From Antarcticimicrobium luteum (lineage in GTDB: Bacteria > Pseudomonadota > Alphaproteobacteria > Rhodobacterales > Rhodobacteraceae): 64,000 nucleotides of DNA. The DNA lies in the NCBI RefSeq assembly GCF_004358185.1, contig NZ_SMUV01000072.1, positions 124,001 to 188,000 on the forward strand, written 5' to 3'. The notes below the pieces were generated by a model, which worked only from the letters and a program-made list of their open reading frames with translations, had not been told where the DNA came from and ran no database searches. Position 1 is the stretch's first letter. The number at the start of each line of letters is the position of its first letter. Position numbers and translations under genes: made by a program. Shown here in pieces: positions 9,370 to 19,002 of the stretch.

Positions 9370-10157
9370 TGCGACATGGCGCGGCGCTGATCCTGGCGCC
9401 GTGCCTGATGCTGTGCCTGTCTCTGATCCTGGCGCTGCCGGCCATCGCCCGCGCGGCCCCTGCCGCCTCTGCCTGCGTCGGCGCGATCCTCGACGCGCGC
9501 TATATCGACCCGACCGACCGCTATCCGCACGGCGCGCTCGGCGACCCCTGGGAATGGGCGGCGCTGTCAGTCACCTTCCGCCTGACGCCGCCCTGCCTGA
9601 CCGGTGAGGTCGGCGCGGTGGTGACGCTGCCGGCGGACCTGGTGTTCGAGGATGTCGCGCCGAAACTGGCCGATCTCGACGGCGACGGCACCCCCGAGAT
9701 CCTGACCGTTGAATCGCAGCGCGACCGCGGCGCGCGGCTGGCCGTCTACAAATACAGCGGGGGCAAACTGCGGCGGGTGGCGACCACCCCCCATATCGGC
9801 CAGCGCAACCGCTGGCTGGCCCAGCTCGGCGCCGCCGATCTGGATGGCGACGGGGCAATCGAGATCGCCTATATCGACCGCCCGCACCTGGCCCGGACCC
9901 TGCGCATCTGGCGGTACCGGAACGGCGCGCTGACCCCTGTGGCCGATGCCCCGAACCTGACCAACCACCGGTTCGGCGAGCCCGGACTCTCCGGCGGCAT
10001 CCGCACATGCGCCGGCGCCGAACCCGAGATCATCACCGCCGATGCCAACTGGTTCCGCATTATCGCCAGCACCCTGCGGGGCGGCGCCATCGCCCGGCGC
10101 GACATCGGCCCCTATACCGGCCCCGAGAGCCTGACCGACGCGCTGGCCTGCCGCTAG
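9369..10157 (+). CDS. Exported FG-GAP/VCBS-repeat protein
   Basis: This 262-residue protein starts with a long hydrophobic signal peptide (to about AIARAAPAASA) and carries two calcium-loop-like repeats, LADLDGDGTPEILT near 100 and AADLDGDGAIEIAYID near 155, as in FG-GAP/VCBS beta-propeller blades. It is probably periplasmic or surface-exposed. The function is unknown; the fold suggests a small propeller that binds metal. It overlaps the ferredoxin stop by one base, which implies co-translation even though an exported propeller and a cytosolic ferredoxin have no obvious shared task. Its 3' end overlaps that of the convergent luxR-type gene by four bases. Confidence 0.75.
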
Positions 10158-10759
10158 CCGTTGACCACGTGGGCGCCGCCGATGTCGCCGAGCGACTGGA
10201 ACAGTCCGGCGGTGTTGGAGACCCCGAATTTCCTGAGCAGCCGCGCCCGGTGCACCTCGACCGTGCGATAGCTGAGCTCCAGCGTGCGGGCGATCTCCTT
10301 GCTGGTCTTGCCCTCGCCCAGCAGCGAGAAGACCTCGCGCTCGCGCCGGGTCAGCGGCTGATAGGGGCGGGTGTCGGAGAGATCGGCAAAACTCCACACC
10401 GCGCGGGCCAGCGGCGCGTCGGGGGTAAAGGTATGGCCGCGCACCCTGCACCAGAACAGCGCGCCGCCCTTGCGCATCATCACCCGCTCGTCCCAGTACT
10501 GGCCGCTTTCCTGCAGGTCGCGCACACCGCGGTTGCGGATATTCACGAATTCCTCCTGGCTGGGATAGAGGATGGCAAAGGTGCTGTCGCGCAGCGCATG
10601 GACGGAATAGCCGAACATCGCCGCAAAGGCGGCGTTGCAGTCGCGGATCACCCGGTTCTCGGTCACCACCAGCCCCACCGGCGCATGGACAAAGGCCAGT
10701 TCGGCCAGATCGCGGCTGGCGAACAGGCGGTCCAGCACCTCCTCGGTCACAGCGGTCAT
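10154..10759 (-). CDS. PAS domain LuxR-family transcriptional regulator
   Basis: The 201-residue protein has an N-terminal PAS fold (residues ~15-130, with APVGLVVTENRVIRDCNAAFAAMFGY and a PAC-like tail) joined to a LuxR helix-turn-helix (LTRREREVFSLLGEGKTSKEIA...YRTVEVHRARLLRKF, ~136-187). It lacks a receiver domain, so it probably senses a small ligand or redox state through PAS and binds DNA directly. A single Cys in the PAS core could matter for ligand binding. Its targets are unknown; the genes around it show no common theme. The stop codon overlaps that of the convergent FG-GAP gene. Confidence 0.85.
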   Translation of the reverse strand: MTAVTEEVLDRLFASRDLAELAFVHAPVGLVVTENRVIRDCNAAFAAMFGYSVHALRDSTFAILYPSQEEFVNIRNRGVRDLQESGQYWDERVMMRKGGALFWCRVRGHTFTPDAPLARAVWSFADLSDTRPYQPLTRREREVFSLLGEGKTSKEIARTLELSYRTVEVHRARLLRKFGVSNTAGLFQSLGDIGGAHVVNG

Positions 10760-10825
10760 GCGTCTCTCCCCATCGACGTCAGGTTACACCGGCACGCGCG
10801 CCCCTGCAAAGACCCGCGCCGCGGC

Positions 10826-12097
10826 TCAGCCGTCGCCCAGCGCGCGCCAGCCGATATCGCGGCGATAGAACCCCTCGGGCCAGTCGATCGCCTCGGCCAT
10901 GGCATAGGCGCGCGCGCGCGCCTCGGCCAGGGTCGCACCGCGCGCGGTGGCGTTCAGAACGCGGCCGCCATTGGCAAGGATCTTGCCCTCACGGGCCACC
11001 GTGCCGGCGTGAAAGCACATCTCGAAACTGGTCTCGGGCAGCTTGTCGAGGCCGCGGATCTCGGTCCCCTTTTCATAGGTGCCGGGATAGCCGCTGGCGG
11101 CCAGCACCACGGTCATGGCGTGATCGTCGCCCCAGCTCACCCGCGTCCCGGCCAGACGCCCCTCGGCGGCGGCGTGCATCAGGTCCATCGCCTGCGCCCC
11201 CAGCCGCATCATCAGCACCTGGCATTCGGGATCGCCAAAGCGGACGTTGTATTCCACCAGCCGCGGCTGGCCGTCCTTGATCATCAACCCGACGTAGAGC
11301 ACACCCTGATAGGGCGCACCGCGCCGGGCCATCTCTGCCATGGTGGGTTTCACGATCTCGTCCAGCGCCTTTTGCGTCACCGCGTCGGTCATCACCGGTG
11401 CCGGCGAATAGGCGCCCATGCCGCCGGTATTGGGGCCGGTGTCGCCCTCGCCCACCCGCTTGTGGTCCTGCGCGGTGCCGATCGGCAGCACGGTCTCGCC
11501 GTCGCATAGGACGAAGAAGCTGGCCTCTTCGCCCTCCATGAACTCCTCGACCACCACCTCGGCCCCGGCTTCGCCGAATTCGCCGCCGAACATGTCGTCG
11601 ATGGCTTCGAGCGCCTCCGCCTCGGTCATCGCCACGATCACCCCCTTGCCGGCGGCCAGCCCGTCGGCCTTGACCACGATGGGCGCGCCCTGAGCGCGGA
11701 CATAGTCCTTGGCCGCCCCGGCATCGGTGAAATGGCCATAGCCTGCGGTGGGCGCATGGGCCGCATCGCAGATTTCCTTGGTAAAGCTTTTCGACGCCTC
11801 CAGCCGCGCCGCCGCGCGGTTGGGCCCGAAGACCAGCAGCCCGGCCTCGCGCAGGCGGTCGGCGACACCGGCGGCCAGCGGCGCCTCGGGGCCGACGATG
11901 ACAAAGTCGATGGCGTTCTCTTCGGCAAAGGCGACCACCGCCGCGCCGTTCTCGATCTCCAGCGCGGCGCAATCGGCGATCTGGGCGATGCCGGCATTTC
12001 CCGGCGCCACGATCAGCTTGTCGCATTTGGGGTTCTGCATCACAGCCCATGCCAGCGCATGTTCCCGCCCGCCGCCGCCGAGGATGAGGATGTTCAT
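10826..12097 (-). CDS. purD: Phosphoribosylamine--glycine ligase
   Basis: PurD makes glycinamide ribonucleotide from phosphoribosylamine, glycine and ATP in purine synthesis. The 423-residue protein begins MNILILGGGGREHALAWA, the N-domain signature. It carries the ATP-grasp core (VVKADGLAAGKGVIVA; VVVEEFMEGEEASFFVL) and the block VEYNVRFGDPECQVLMMRL. I chose the ATG at 12097 because the family starts precisely with this segment; longer in-frame extensions have no family match. It is divergent from xseA across a 106-base spacer. Confidence 0.96.
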   Translation of the reverse strand: MNILILGGGGREHALAWAVMQNPKCDKLIVAPGNAGIAQIADCAALEIENGAAVVAFAEENAIDFVIVGPEAPLAAGVADRLREAGLLVFGPNRAAARLEASKSFTKEICDAAHAPTAGYGHFTDAGAAKDYVRAQGAPIVVKADGLAAGKGVIVAMTEAEALEAIDDMFGGEFGEAGAEVVVEEFMEGEEASFFVLCDGETVLPIGTAQDHKRVGEGDTGPNTGGMGAYSPAPVMTDAVTQKALDEIVKPTMAEMARRGAPYQGVLYVGLMIKDGQPRLVEYNVRFGDPECQVLMMRLGAQAMDLMHAAAEGRLAGTRVSWGDDHAMTVVLAASGYPGTYEKGTEIRGLDKLPETSFEMCFHAGTVAREGKILANGGRVLNATARGATLAEARARAYAMAEAIDWPEGFYRRDIGWRALGDG

Positions 12098-12203
12098 GGG
12101 GCTCAATTCTCCGATCTGCTTGGCCTTGCCTGCGCGGCGTTCTAAGCTGGGCGGCGCAGCAGAACAAGCAGGCAGAGTCCAAAGGAAAGGCAAGGCACGC
12201 GAG

Positions 12204-13721
12204 ATGTCCGACCTGATCGACGATCCGACCCCGGGGCAGAACATGCCCGAATACACCGTCTCGGAGATCTCGGGCGAGATCAAACGCACGCTGGAGGGCA
12301 GTTTTGGCCGCGTCCGCGTCCGCGGCGAGGTGGGCCGGGTGTTCCGCGCGCGTTCGGGGCATCTCTATTTCGACGTCAAGGACGACCGCAGCGTGCTGGC
12401 CTGCACCACCTGGAAGGGACAGGTCGCCAGCCTCAGCGTGGTGCCCGAAGAGGGGCTGGAGGTTGTCGTCACCGGCCGCCTGACCGCCTTCGGCGGTCAG
12501 TCGAAATACAATCTCAACGTCGACGAGGTGGCGGTCGCCGGCCAGGGCGCGCTGATGGCGCTGCTGGAAAAGCGCAAGAAACAGCTGGCCGCCGAAGGAC
12601 TGTTCGATCCTGCGCGCAAGAAACCGCTGCCCTACCTGCCGCGGATCATCGGCGTCGTCACCTCGCCCTCGGGCGCGGTGATCCGCGACATCCTGCACCG
12701 CCTCCACGACCGGTTTCCGCGCAAGGTGCTGATCTGGCCGGTCGCTGTGCAGGGTCAGAGCTGCGCCGCCGAGGTGGCCCGCGCGATCGAAGGCTTCAAC
12801 CGGCTGCAGCCCGGCGGCGCGCTGCCCCGGCCCGACCTGATCATCGTGGCGCGCGGCGGCGGCTCGGTCGAAGATCTGTGGGGCTTTAACGAAGAGATTG
12901 TGGCCCGCGCCGCCGCCGCCTCCGACATCCCGCTGATCTCGGCCGTGGGGCATGAGACCGACACCACGCTGATCGACTTCGTCTCGGACCGGCGGGCGCC
13001 GACCCCCACGGCGGCGGCAGAGCTCGCGGTGCCGGTGCGGCTGGAGCTGATGGCCTGGGCCGACGGCATGGGCGCGCGGCTGTCGCGGGCCGCCACCACC
13101 GGCCTCGCCCAACGCCGTCAGCGGATCGGCGATCTCTCCCGCGCCCTGCCGCGCGGCGAGGCGCTGCTCGACGGGCCGCGGCAGCGGCTGGACTGGATCG
13201 CCGAGAGACTGCCACGGGCCCTGTCCGGCGGCGTGCAGCGGCGGCGCATGACCTTGTCCGAGGTGGCTGGTGGCCTGCGCCCCTCGGCGTTGCGCGGGCT
13301 GCTGGCCCGGCGGCGCGACCGGCTGAACGCCGCGCGGCTTACCCTCGCCCCGATCTCCCGCGAGATCGCACGGCGGCGAGAGCGGATCACGACGCTTTCG
13401 GGCCGGCTGGAGACGGCCCATCGGCAACGGCTCGACCGCATGCGCCGTCAACTCGACGCGACCGACCGGCTGCTGTCTTCGCTGGGGTACGAGGCCACCC
13501 TCGAGCGCGGCTATGCGGTGGTCCGCGCGGGCGAACACGTGATCACCCGCCGCGACGCCGCAGGGCGCGAGCCGCATCTCGAAATCCAGTTCGCCGATGG
13601 CCGCCTTGCGGTCACTCCGACCGGCGCAATAACCCCGCCCGTTCCGCCCGCACCCGCGCCCGCGGCGCCGCGCAAGCGGACGAAACCGTCCTCCCCGCCG
13701 GATCAGGGCTCGTTGTTCTGA
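12204..13721 (+). CDS. xseA: Exodeoxyribonuclease VII large subunit
   Basis: XseA, with several XseB subunits, degrades single-stranded DNA in both directions to short oligonucleotides. This 505-residue protein has an N-terminal OB-fold (YTVSEISGEIKRTLEGSFGRVRVRGEV, then SGHLYFDVKD), the catalytic block VARGGGSVEDLWGFNEE and SAVGHETDTTLIDFVSDRRAPTPTAAAE, and a long Arg-rich coiled coil that binds XseB. The Pro/Ala/Lys-rich end is a non-conserved tail. The ATG at 12204 has GAG close by and matches the family length. xseB is not adjacent. Confidence 0.95.
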   Translation: MSDLIDDPTPGQNMPEYTVSEISGEIKRTLEGSFGRVRVRGEVGRVFRARSGHLYFDVKDDRSVLACTTWKGQVASLSVVPEEGLEVVVTGRLTAFGGQSKYNLNVDEVAVAGQGALMALLEKRKKQLAAEGLFDPARKKPLPYLPRIIGVVTSPSGAVIRDILHRLHDRFPRKVLIWPVAVQGQSCAAEVARAIEGFNRLQPGGALPRPDLIIVARGGGSVEDLWGFNEEIVARAAAASDIPLISAVGHETDTTLIDFVSDRRAPTPTAAAELAVPVRLELMAWADGMGARLSRAATTGLAQRRQRIGDLSRALPRGEALLDGPRQRLDWIAERLPRALSGGVQRRRMTLSEVAGGLRPSALRGLLARRRDRLNAARLTLAPISREIARRRERITTLSGRLETAHRQRLDRMRRQLDATDRLLSSLGYEATLERGYAVVRAGEHVITRRDAAGREPHLEIQFADGRLAVTPTGAITPPVPPAPAPAAPRKRTKPSSPPDQGSLF

Positions 13722-13801
13722 CCGGCGGCTATTGCCGGCCGCGAATATCCCCGGGGGAGGCGCCGCAGGCGACGGGGGCAGCGCCCCCTCAACCACGTTA
13801 G

Positions 13802-14209
13802 TCAGACCCCCACGTCGGGTCCGTAACAGAGCATCTCTTCGCCGATGTCCTCGGCCTCGTAAAGCTCGGTGGCGTCCGGATCGTCCTCGAATCGCGCCAC
13901 CAGCCCGTTCGGCCCCTGGCTAAAGGTCCAGCACTGCGGATCGAGCCGGTCCTCGTAGAGAAAGCAGATCTGGCCCGCATCCTCGTACCAGACGCCCTTC
14001 TTGCAGTCGCCGTCCAGAAAGGACCAGATCACCCGGCGATTGTCGAGATACCGCTCCACGCCGTAGGCGGCGCCGCCACGGCCATAGAACAGGGTCTTGC
14101 CCCTGGTATAGGCGTCAAAGGCCTCGGCCGACAGTGGCGGGGCGGCGGTCTGGGCCAAGGCGGGCAGCCCGGCCAGCAGCAGGGCGGGAATCAGATGGTG
14201 CAGGCGCAT
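13802..14209 (-). CDS. Small exported protein of unknown function
   Basis: The 135-residue product has a clear signal peptide (MRLHHLIPALLLAGLPALAQ) followed by a compact domain with four Cys (SFLDGDCKKGVWYEDAG, QICFLYED, PQCWTFS, EEMLCYGPD), likely two disulfides in the periplasm. Motifs GKTLFYGRGGAAYGVERYL and RVIWSF recur in small roseobacter periplasmic proteins that I cannot name. An in-frame start 12 codons upstream is possible, but the signal peptide begins at 14209. It is convergent with xseA and separate from the alkB remnant. Confidence 0.7.
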   Translation of the reverse strand: MRLHHLIPALLLAGLPALAQTAAPPLSAEAFDAYTRGKTLFYGRGGAAYGVERYLDNRRVIWSFLDGDCKKGVWYEDAGQICFLYEDRLDPQCWTFSQGPNGLVARFEDDPDATELYEAEDIGEEMLCYGPDVGV

Positions 14210-14252
14210 TCGGCAAGTGTCGCAGATCGCCTGCCCGCTTGCCAATCGCGCA

Positions 14253-15073
14253 TCAGGGCGCAGGCGGCGGTTTGCCGGAAGACCGCGCCGCCCAGCCCCG
14301 CGCGCGCCGGTCCATGATCCGGCGCCACAGCGGCGGGATCAGCGCGATCACCGCCATCACCGGCATCGACCGCGGCAGCACCGGCATCCGGCCGTCCAGC
14401 CGCAGCGCGGGTAAGGCGCGGGCCGGATTCTGATGGTGGTCCGAATGGCGCGGCGCGTTCAGCATCAGCGACGAGGAATACCACTGCGGCGCGTGCCGTC
14501 GACGCGGACGGCAGGGCCGAGCCCGCCGGCCCGCAGACCGGCGCGGAACGAGCCGATCCAGGCGCGCAGGAAAAACCGATAGACCCCCTCGCCCAGCCGC
14601 GCCGAATTGGGATCGCGGTCGGTCGCCACATGCACATGGTGCTCCTTGGGATGGGCCGAAGCGTGATGACCGAACAGCAGCGTAACATAGACGGCCACGC
14701 CGAGCCGCCGCAGCCCCCGGGCCGAGCGATGGATCAGCTCATGCGCGTTGGGATGCGACACCTGCCCCAGGAACAGCCCCAGCGCCAGCCCGGTCAGGAT
14801 GCGCCCGGCAGGGCTCAGAACCGGACCGTCGGCAATCGCCCAGACCCCCAGCGGCAACAGCGCAAGATGCGCGATCCCCAGCGCGACCGAGAGGCGGTTG
14901 GCCGCAGCCTCCCTCGCCTCGATCTCCGGCAACGCCTCCGGTCCGAACAGGTCGGCCAGCGCCACGAAGACTGTCATGTAAAGCAGCGCCAGCGCCGGCC
15001 AGATGCCGCCCGCAAGGCAGGCCGCCGCGATCAGCGCCACGGGCGTCAGGCTGGCAATGACGAAACGGAGCAT
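14253..15073 (-). pseudogene. Decayed AlkB-like alkane monooxygenase / fatty-acid hydroxylase
   Basis: The N-terminal 200 residues (start at 15073) hold the transmembrane helices and diiron histidine boxes NAHELIHR and GHHASAHPKEHHVHVATDRDP. The reading frame is then lost. In another frame, from about 14490 down, the AlkB C-terminal part continues: HAPQWYSSSLMLNAPRHSDHH with the third His box, then LIPPLWRRIMD, to a stop at 14253. Between the halves about 60 residues expected in the family, including the HYG-type histidine motif, are missing. An internal deletion that also shifts the frame fits best. A single sequencing error could not explain the missing block, so the enzyme should be inactive. 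Confidence 0.8.
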
Positions 15074-15183
15074 AGGGGCCTTTCCTGGACCGCCGCCCGG
15101 GCGGGCGGCAGGGCCAACTTCCGCCGCTGGCGCCCGGCTATCAAATCGGCAATGCTGACCCGGCCGCCAACCGGAGGATCCGC

Positions 15184-15849
15184 ATGACCGCCCTTACGCT
15201 TGCCGCGCTTGCCTGCGCATTCGTCTGTGCCCTGGGCTATCTGCCGCTGGTGGCGCGCAATCCGGGCCTGCTGCGCAGCGCGGTCAAGACCGCCGCCGTA
15301 CTGCTGCTGGCCGCCGCGGCGGCGATGGCGCAGGCCCCGGCGCTGCTGATCCTGGCGCTGGCACTCTGCGCGCTTGGCGACTGGCTCCTGTCGCGCCCAA
15401 GCGAGCGCGCCTTCATGGCCGGCGTCGGCGCCTTCGCGGCGGGGCATCTGGCCTATATCGCCCTCTTCCTGACGCGCGAGGGGGCCGATCCCGGGCAATT
15501 GACCTCGGGCTGGCGGCTTGCCGCGCTGGCGGGATTCGGCCTGCTGGGCGCGGCGATGGCGGCGCGGATCGCCCCGCGCGCCGGCGCGCTGCGGCTGCCG
15601 GTGCTGGTCTATATCCCGATCATCCTCGGCATGGGGGCCTGCGCGCTGACCCTGCCGCCCGCGGGGGCGCTGGCGCTGGCGCTACCCGCCGCGATGGCCT
15701 TCATCGCCTCGGATCTGATCCTCGCATGGGAGGTGTTCCTGGCCCGCCCCGGCCACAGGCTGCTCAGGCTCGCGCCCTATGCGGTCTGGCCGCTCTACTG
15801 GGGCGCGCAGGCGGGGTTTCTGGCGGCCTTCGCCCTGCCCGCCCCCTGA
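15184..15849 (+). CDS. YhhN/TMEM86 family membrane protein
   Basis: This 221-residue, almost wholly hydrophobic protein has about eight short membrane helices and the family marks ALCALGDWLLS (near 60), FAAGHLAYIALF and SDLILAWEVF, ending LRLAPYAVWPLYWGAQAGF. Animal TMEM86 members are lysoplasmalogenases; the bacterial role is less certain, but vinyl-ether lipid hydrolysis has been proposed. The conserved Asp residues in GDWLLS and SDLIL fit the predicted active site. A GGAGG ribosome site precedes the ATG. It is divergent from the alkB remnant; both concern lipids or alkanes, which may be coincidence. Confidence 0.85.
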   Translation: MTALTLAALACAFVCALGYLPLVARNPGLLRSAVKTAAVLLLAAAAAMAQAPALLILALALCALGDWLLSRPSERAFMAGVGAFAAGHLAYIALFLTREGADPGQLTSGWRLAALAGFGLLGAAMAARIAPRAGALRLPVLVYIPIILGMGACALTLPPAGALALALPAAMAFIASDLILAWEVFLARPGHRLLRLAPYAVWPLYWGAQAGFLAAFALPAP

Positions 15850-15953
15850 ACCCATCGCCTGACCCACAACTGGAACCGGGGCACCTGACCGCGCGCCCTT
15901 TGCAAGTGGCCGCGATCCGCATTAGGTGGAAAGGGTATCACGCGGAGTTTGCC

Positions 15954-17267
15954 ATGGCGTTATTCTCGAAACTCAAACAGCGGCTGTTCCGGTCGTCCTC
16001 CAAGCTCGAACAAGGGCTCGATGCCATCGTCGAGAAGGGCGGCGAGGTCGAAGAGCTGGCTGCGGACCAGCCCGAAACCAAACCGCAGCCGCAAGAGGTG
16101 CCACCGGCCCCGGCCGAGCCCGCCCCTGAACCCGAACCGGCGCCCGCGCCGGAGCCGGAACAGGTGCCCGAGCCCGCGCCGGAACCGTCCCCCGAGCCGG
16201 AGCCGGTGCCGGCCACGCCCGAGCCGCGACCGGAGCCCGAACCGGGCCCCGCGCCGCAACCGGCGCCGGAACTGCCCGGCACACCGGATCCGGGCCAGCC
16301 GATGCCGCAAGACCCCGGCCCAGGCGCGCCCCCGGTCGAGATCCCCGGCATCGACATGCCGATGGAGATCCCCGACGACAATCCCGGCCTTCTGGGCCGC
16401 CTGCTGGGCCGCAAGGCCCAGCGCACCGTCGTCCGGCGGGTGCTCGACGACGACATGCTGGAGCAGCTCGAAGAGCTGCTCATCGCCTCCGACATGGGGG
16501 TGGACACGGCGCTTCGCGTCACCGCCAACCTCGCCGAGGGGCGCTATGGCAAGAAGGTCTCTACCGAAGAGATCAAGCGCCTGCTCGCCGGTGAGATCGC
16601 CCGCATCATGGAACCCGTCGCCCGGCCGATGCCGCTCTATCCCAAACGGCCGCAGGTGGTGCTGGTGGTCGGCGTCAACGGCTCGGGCAAGACCACCACC
16701 ATCGGCAAGCTCGCCAGCCAGTTCAAGGCGGCCGGAAAATCCGTGGTGATCGCCGCAGGCGACACCTTTCGCGCCGCGGCCGTCGAACAGCTTCAGGTCT
16801 GGGGCGACCGCGCCGGTGTGCCGGTGCTGACCGCGCCCGAGGGCTCGGACCCCGCCAGCCTCGCCTTCGACGCCATGACCAAGGCACAGGAGGACGGCGC
16901 CGACCTGCTGATGATCGACACCGCCGGCCGGCTGCAGAACCGCGCCGACCTGATGGAGGAACTGGCCAAGATCGTCCGCGTCATCCGCAAGAAGGATCCG
17001 ACCGCGCCGCACAACACGCTGCTGGTGCTCGACGCCACCACCGGCCAGAACGCGCTGAGCCAGGTGGATATCTTCAAGAAGATCTCCGACGTCACCGGCC
17101 TGGTGATGACCAAGCTCGACGGCACCGCCAAGGGCGGCGTTCTGGTCGCGCTGGCCGATAAGTTCGGGCTACCGATCCACGCCATCGGCGTCGGCGAACA
17201 GATCGACGATCTGGCCCCCTTCGACCCCGCAGAATTCGCCGCCGCCCTGACCGGGCTGGAGGATTGA
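15954..17267 (+). CDS. ftsY: Signal recognition particle receptor FtsY
   Basis: FtsY docks SRP-ribosome complexes at the inner membrane. The 437 residues comprise a short basic start (ALFSKLKQRLFR) and a striking Pro/Glu repeat region of about 100 residues (40-140), a species-variable form of the acidic A domain. The NG domain follows, with N-domain helices at 150-220 and the SRP-GTPase motifs GVNGSGKTTTIGKLA (240-254), DTFRAAAVEQL, DTAGRLQN and TKLDGTAKGG. The ATG at 15954 keeps the membrane-targeting start. The EamA transporter and ispZ follow on the same strand. Confidence 0.97.
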   Translation: MALFSKLKQRLFRSSSKLEQGLDAIVEKGGEVEELAADQPETKPQPQEVPPAPAEPAPEPEPAPAPEPEQVPEPAPEPSPEPEPVPATPEPRPEPEPGPAPQPAPELPGTPDPGQPMPQDPGPGAPPVEIPGIDMPMEIPDDNPGLLGRLLGRKAQRTVVRRVLDDDMLEQLEELLIASDMGVDTALRVTANLAEGRYGKKVSTEEIKRLLAGEIARIMEPVARPMPLYPKRPQVVLVVGVNGSGKTTTIGKLASQFKAAGKSVVIAAGDTFRAAAVEQLQVWGDRAGVPVLTAPEGSDPASLAFDAMTKAQEDGADLLMIDTAGRLQNRADLMEELAKIVRVIRKKDPTAPHNTLLVLDATTGQNALSQVDIFKKISDVTGLVMTKLDGTAKGGVLVALADKFGLPIHAIGVGEQIDDLAPFDPAEFAAALTGLED

Positions 17268-17385
17268 CCCCCTTGCCCGCCGCCCATGCCGCCCCCCGGC
17301 GCGGCGCCGAATATCCGGGCGCATCCCCCCTGCTTGTTCTCTTCAAGAATACGGCGTTCCCGAGCGCCCGCCGGATCGGAACGCC

Positions 17386-18288
17386 TTGAGCGCCTGGCTG
17401 ATCTCTCTGGAGGGCACCGAGGCCGGGCATCAGCTCGCCCTGGCGCTGGCCATTCTCGCGGCCTTCCTGCACGCGGTGTTCGGCGCGCTGCAAAAGGGGC
17501 GGCACGACCCCTGGCTCAGCCGCGGCGCCATCGACGGGGCCTATGGGCTGATGGCGGCGCCCTTCGCGCTGTTTGTGGTGCCCTGGCCGGGCGCGCAGAT
17601 GTGGCCGATCTTTGCCGGGGCCTGGGTGATTCATACCGCCTACAAACTGTTGCAGGCGCAGGCCTATACCAAGGGAGCCTATACCGTGGTCTATCCGGTG
17701 GTGCGCGGCACCGGACCGCTGTTCGCGGTGATCGGCGCCTGGCTGATCTTTTCCGAGGTGTTCACGCCGGTGCAGTGGCTGGGCGTCGGGGTGCTGCTGT
17801 CGGGGATTTTCGGCCTCGCCTTGTACAATCTGATCTACCTCACCGCCGCGCGCGACACGCTGGTAACGGCGCTGGGCCTGGCGGTGGCGACCGGGCTCCT
17901 GGTTGCCTGCTACACCACCTATGACGCCTACGGCATCCGCGCCGCCGCCGACCCGTTCACCTTTCTCGCCTGGTTCTTCATGATCGACGGCATCGCCTTC
18001 CCGGTGCTGGCGGGGCTGCGGCTGCGCAGCATGACCCACCGCCCTGCCGCCGGGCCGCTGATGCTACGCGGGGTTTCCGGCGGGCTGGTGGCGTTCCTGA
18101 GCTTTGGCTCGATCATGCTGGCGACCCGTCTGGACAAGGTGGGCGAGGCCGCCGTGCTGCGCGAAACCTCGACCGTGTTCGCCGCGCTGATCGGCTGGCT
18201 GGTGCTGAAAGAGACCGTGGGGCCGCGACGGATCGCCCTTATGGGGTTGATCGCGCTGGGCGCGGTGATAGTTGAGATGGGCGGCTGA
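17386..18288 (+). CDS. EamA-family (DMT) transporter
   Basis: This 300-residue protein is a ten-helix drug/metabolite transporter built from two EamA repeats (residues ~10-145 and ~160-298), with the usual end-of-repeat pattern GTGPLFAVIGAWLIFSEVF and ETSTVFAALIGWLVLKETV. The substrate is unknown. The frame has no suitable ATG near its beginning, so I take the TTG at 17386, just before the first helix; the ribosome site is weak and the start is uncertain. It lies between ftsY and ispZ, an order common in this bacterial group. Confidence 0.85.
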   Translation: MSAWLISLEGTEAGHQLALALAILAAFLHAVFGALQKGRHDPWLSRGAIDGAYGLMAAPFALFVVPWPGAQMWPIFAGAWVIHTAYKLLQAQAYTKGAYTVVYPVVRGTGPLFAVIGAWLIFSEVFTPVQWLGVGVLLSGIFGLALYNLIYLTAARDTLVTALGLAVATGLLVACYTTYDAYGIRAAADPFTFLAWFFMIDGIAFPVLAGLRLRSMTHRPAAGPLMLRGVSGGLVAFLSFGSIMLATRLDKVGEAAVLRETSTVFAALIGWLVLKETVGPRRIALMGLIALGAVIVEMGG

Positions 18289-18322
18289 GGCGGCGGCCAG
18301 GCAAGGTAGCGGGCAGAGGACC

Positions 18323-18934
18323 ATGACCCAGAAAAAAGAAGTGAACCCGATCCTGCGGCAGGTGCTGGAACTGGGCCCGCCAGTGGTCTTTTTCGTGATC
18401 TACCTGAAACTGCGCGAGCAGACGTTCGAGTTTGCCGGCACCGAATACTCCGGCTTCATCGTCGCCACGGTTCTGTTCGTGCCGCTGATGCTGGGCGCTA
18501 TGGCGATCCTGTGGCGCCTGACCGGGCAGCTCAGCCGGCTGCAGATCTTCACCGCCTTCATGGTGATCTTCTTCGGCGGGCTGACCGCCTGGTTCAACGA
18601 CGAGCGGTTCTTCAAGATGAAGACCACCATCGTCTATGGCGTGTTCTCCGGCCTGCTCGGTCTGGGCCTTTTGCAGGGACGGTCCTATCTGGCCTTCGTG
18701 ATGGCCGACATGCTGCCGATGAAAGAGGTGGGCTGGATGATCCTGACCCGGCGGCTCTGCCTCGGGTTTGCCGTGCTGGCGGGCGCGAACGAGTTGGTCT
18801 GGCGCACCCTGTCCACCGATCTGTGGGTCAAGATCGAGACCTTCGGCTTTCCGATCGTGCTGTTCCTGTTCCTGTGGTGGCAGGTGATGGGGTTGCAGAA
18901 ATACATGATCGACCCCGGCGAGAGCGATCTCTAG
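18323..18934 (+). CDS. ispZ: Inner membrane-spanning protein YciB / septation protein A
   Basis: The 203-residue protein has about six membrane helices with family blocks NPILRQVLELGPPVVFF, FFGGLTAWFNDERFFKMKTTIVYG and GWMILTRRLCLGF, ending in a conserved tail before ESDL. YciB/IspZ influences cell division and envelope integrity, interacting with elongation and division proteins in enterobacteria; the exact activity is not known. It begins 34 bases after the EamA gene and is probably co-transcribed with it and ftsY. Confidence 0.92.
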   Translation: MTQKKEVNPILRQVLELGPPVVFFVIYLKLREQTFEFAGTEYSGFIVATVLFVPLMLGAMAILWRLTGQLSRLQIFTAFMVIFFGGLTAWFNDERFFKMKTTIVYGVFSGLLGLGLLQGRSYLAFVMADMLPMKEVGWMILTRRLCLGFAVLAGANELVWRTLSTDLWVKIETFGFPIVLFLFLWWQVMGLQKYMIDPGESDL

Positions 18935-19002
18935 GCGGCCCATGTGCACCCAGATATGGTGTTTGATAACCTTGAGTCCTCGATTCCGACGGGAGCTTGC
19001 AC

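Noticed and set aside
13722-13801. Terminator between xseA and the convergent gene
   Set aside because: GC-rich partial inverted repeats are present but there is no T tract on either strand, so I did not list one.
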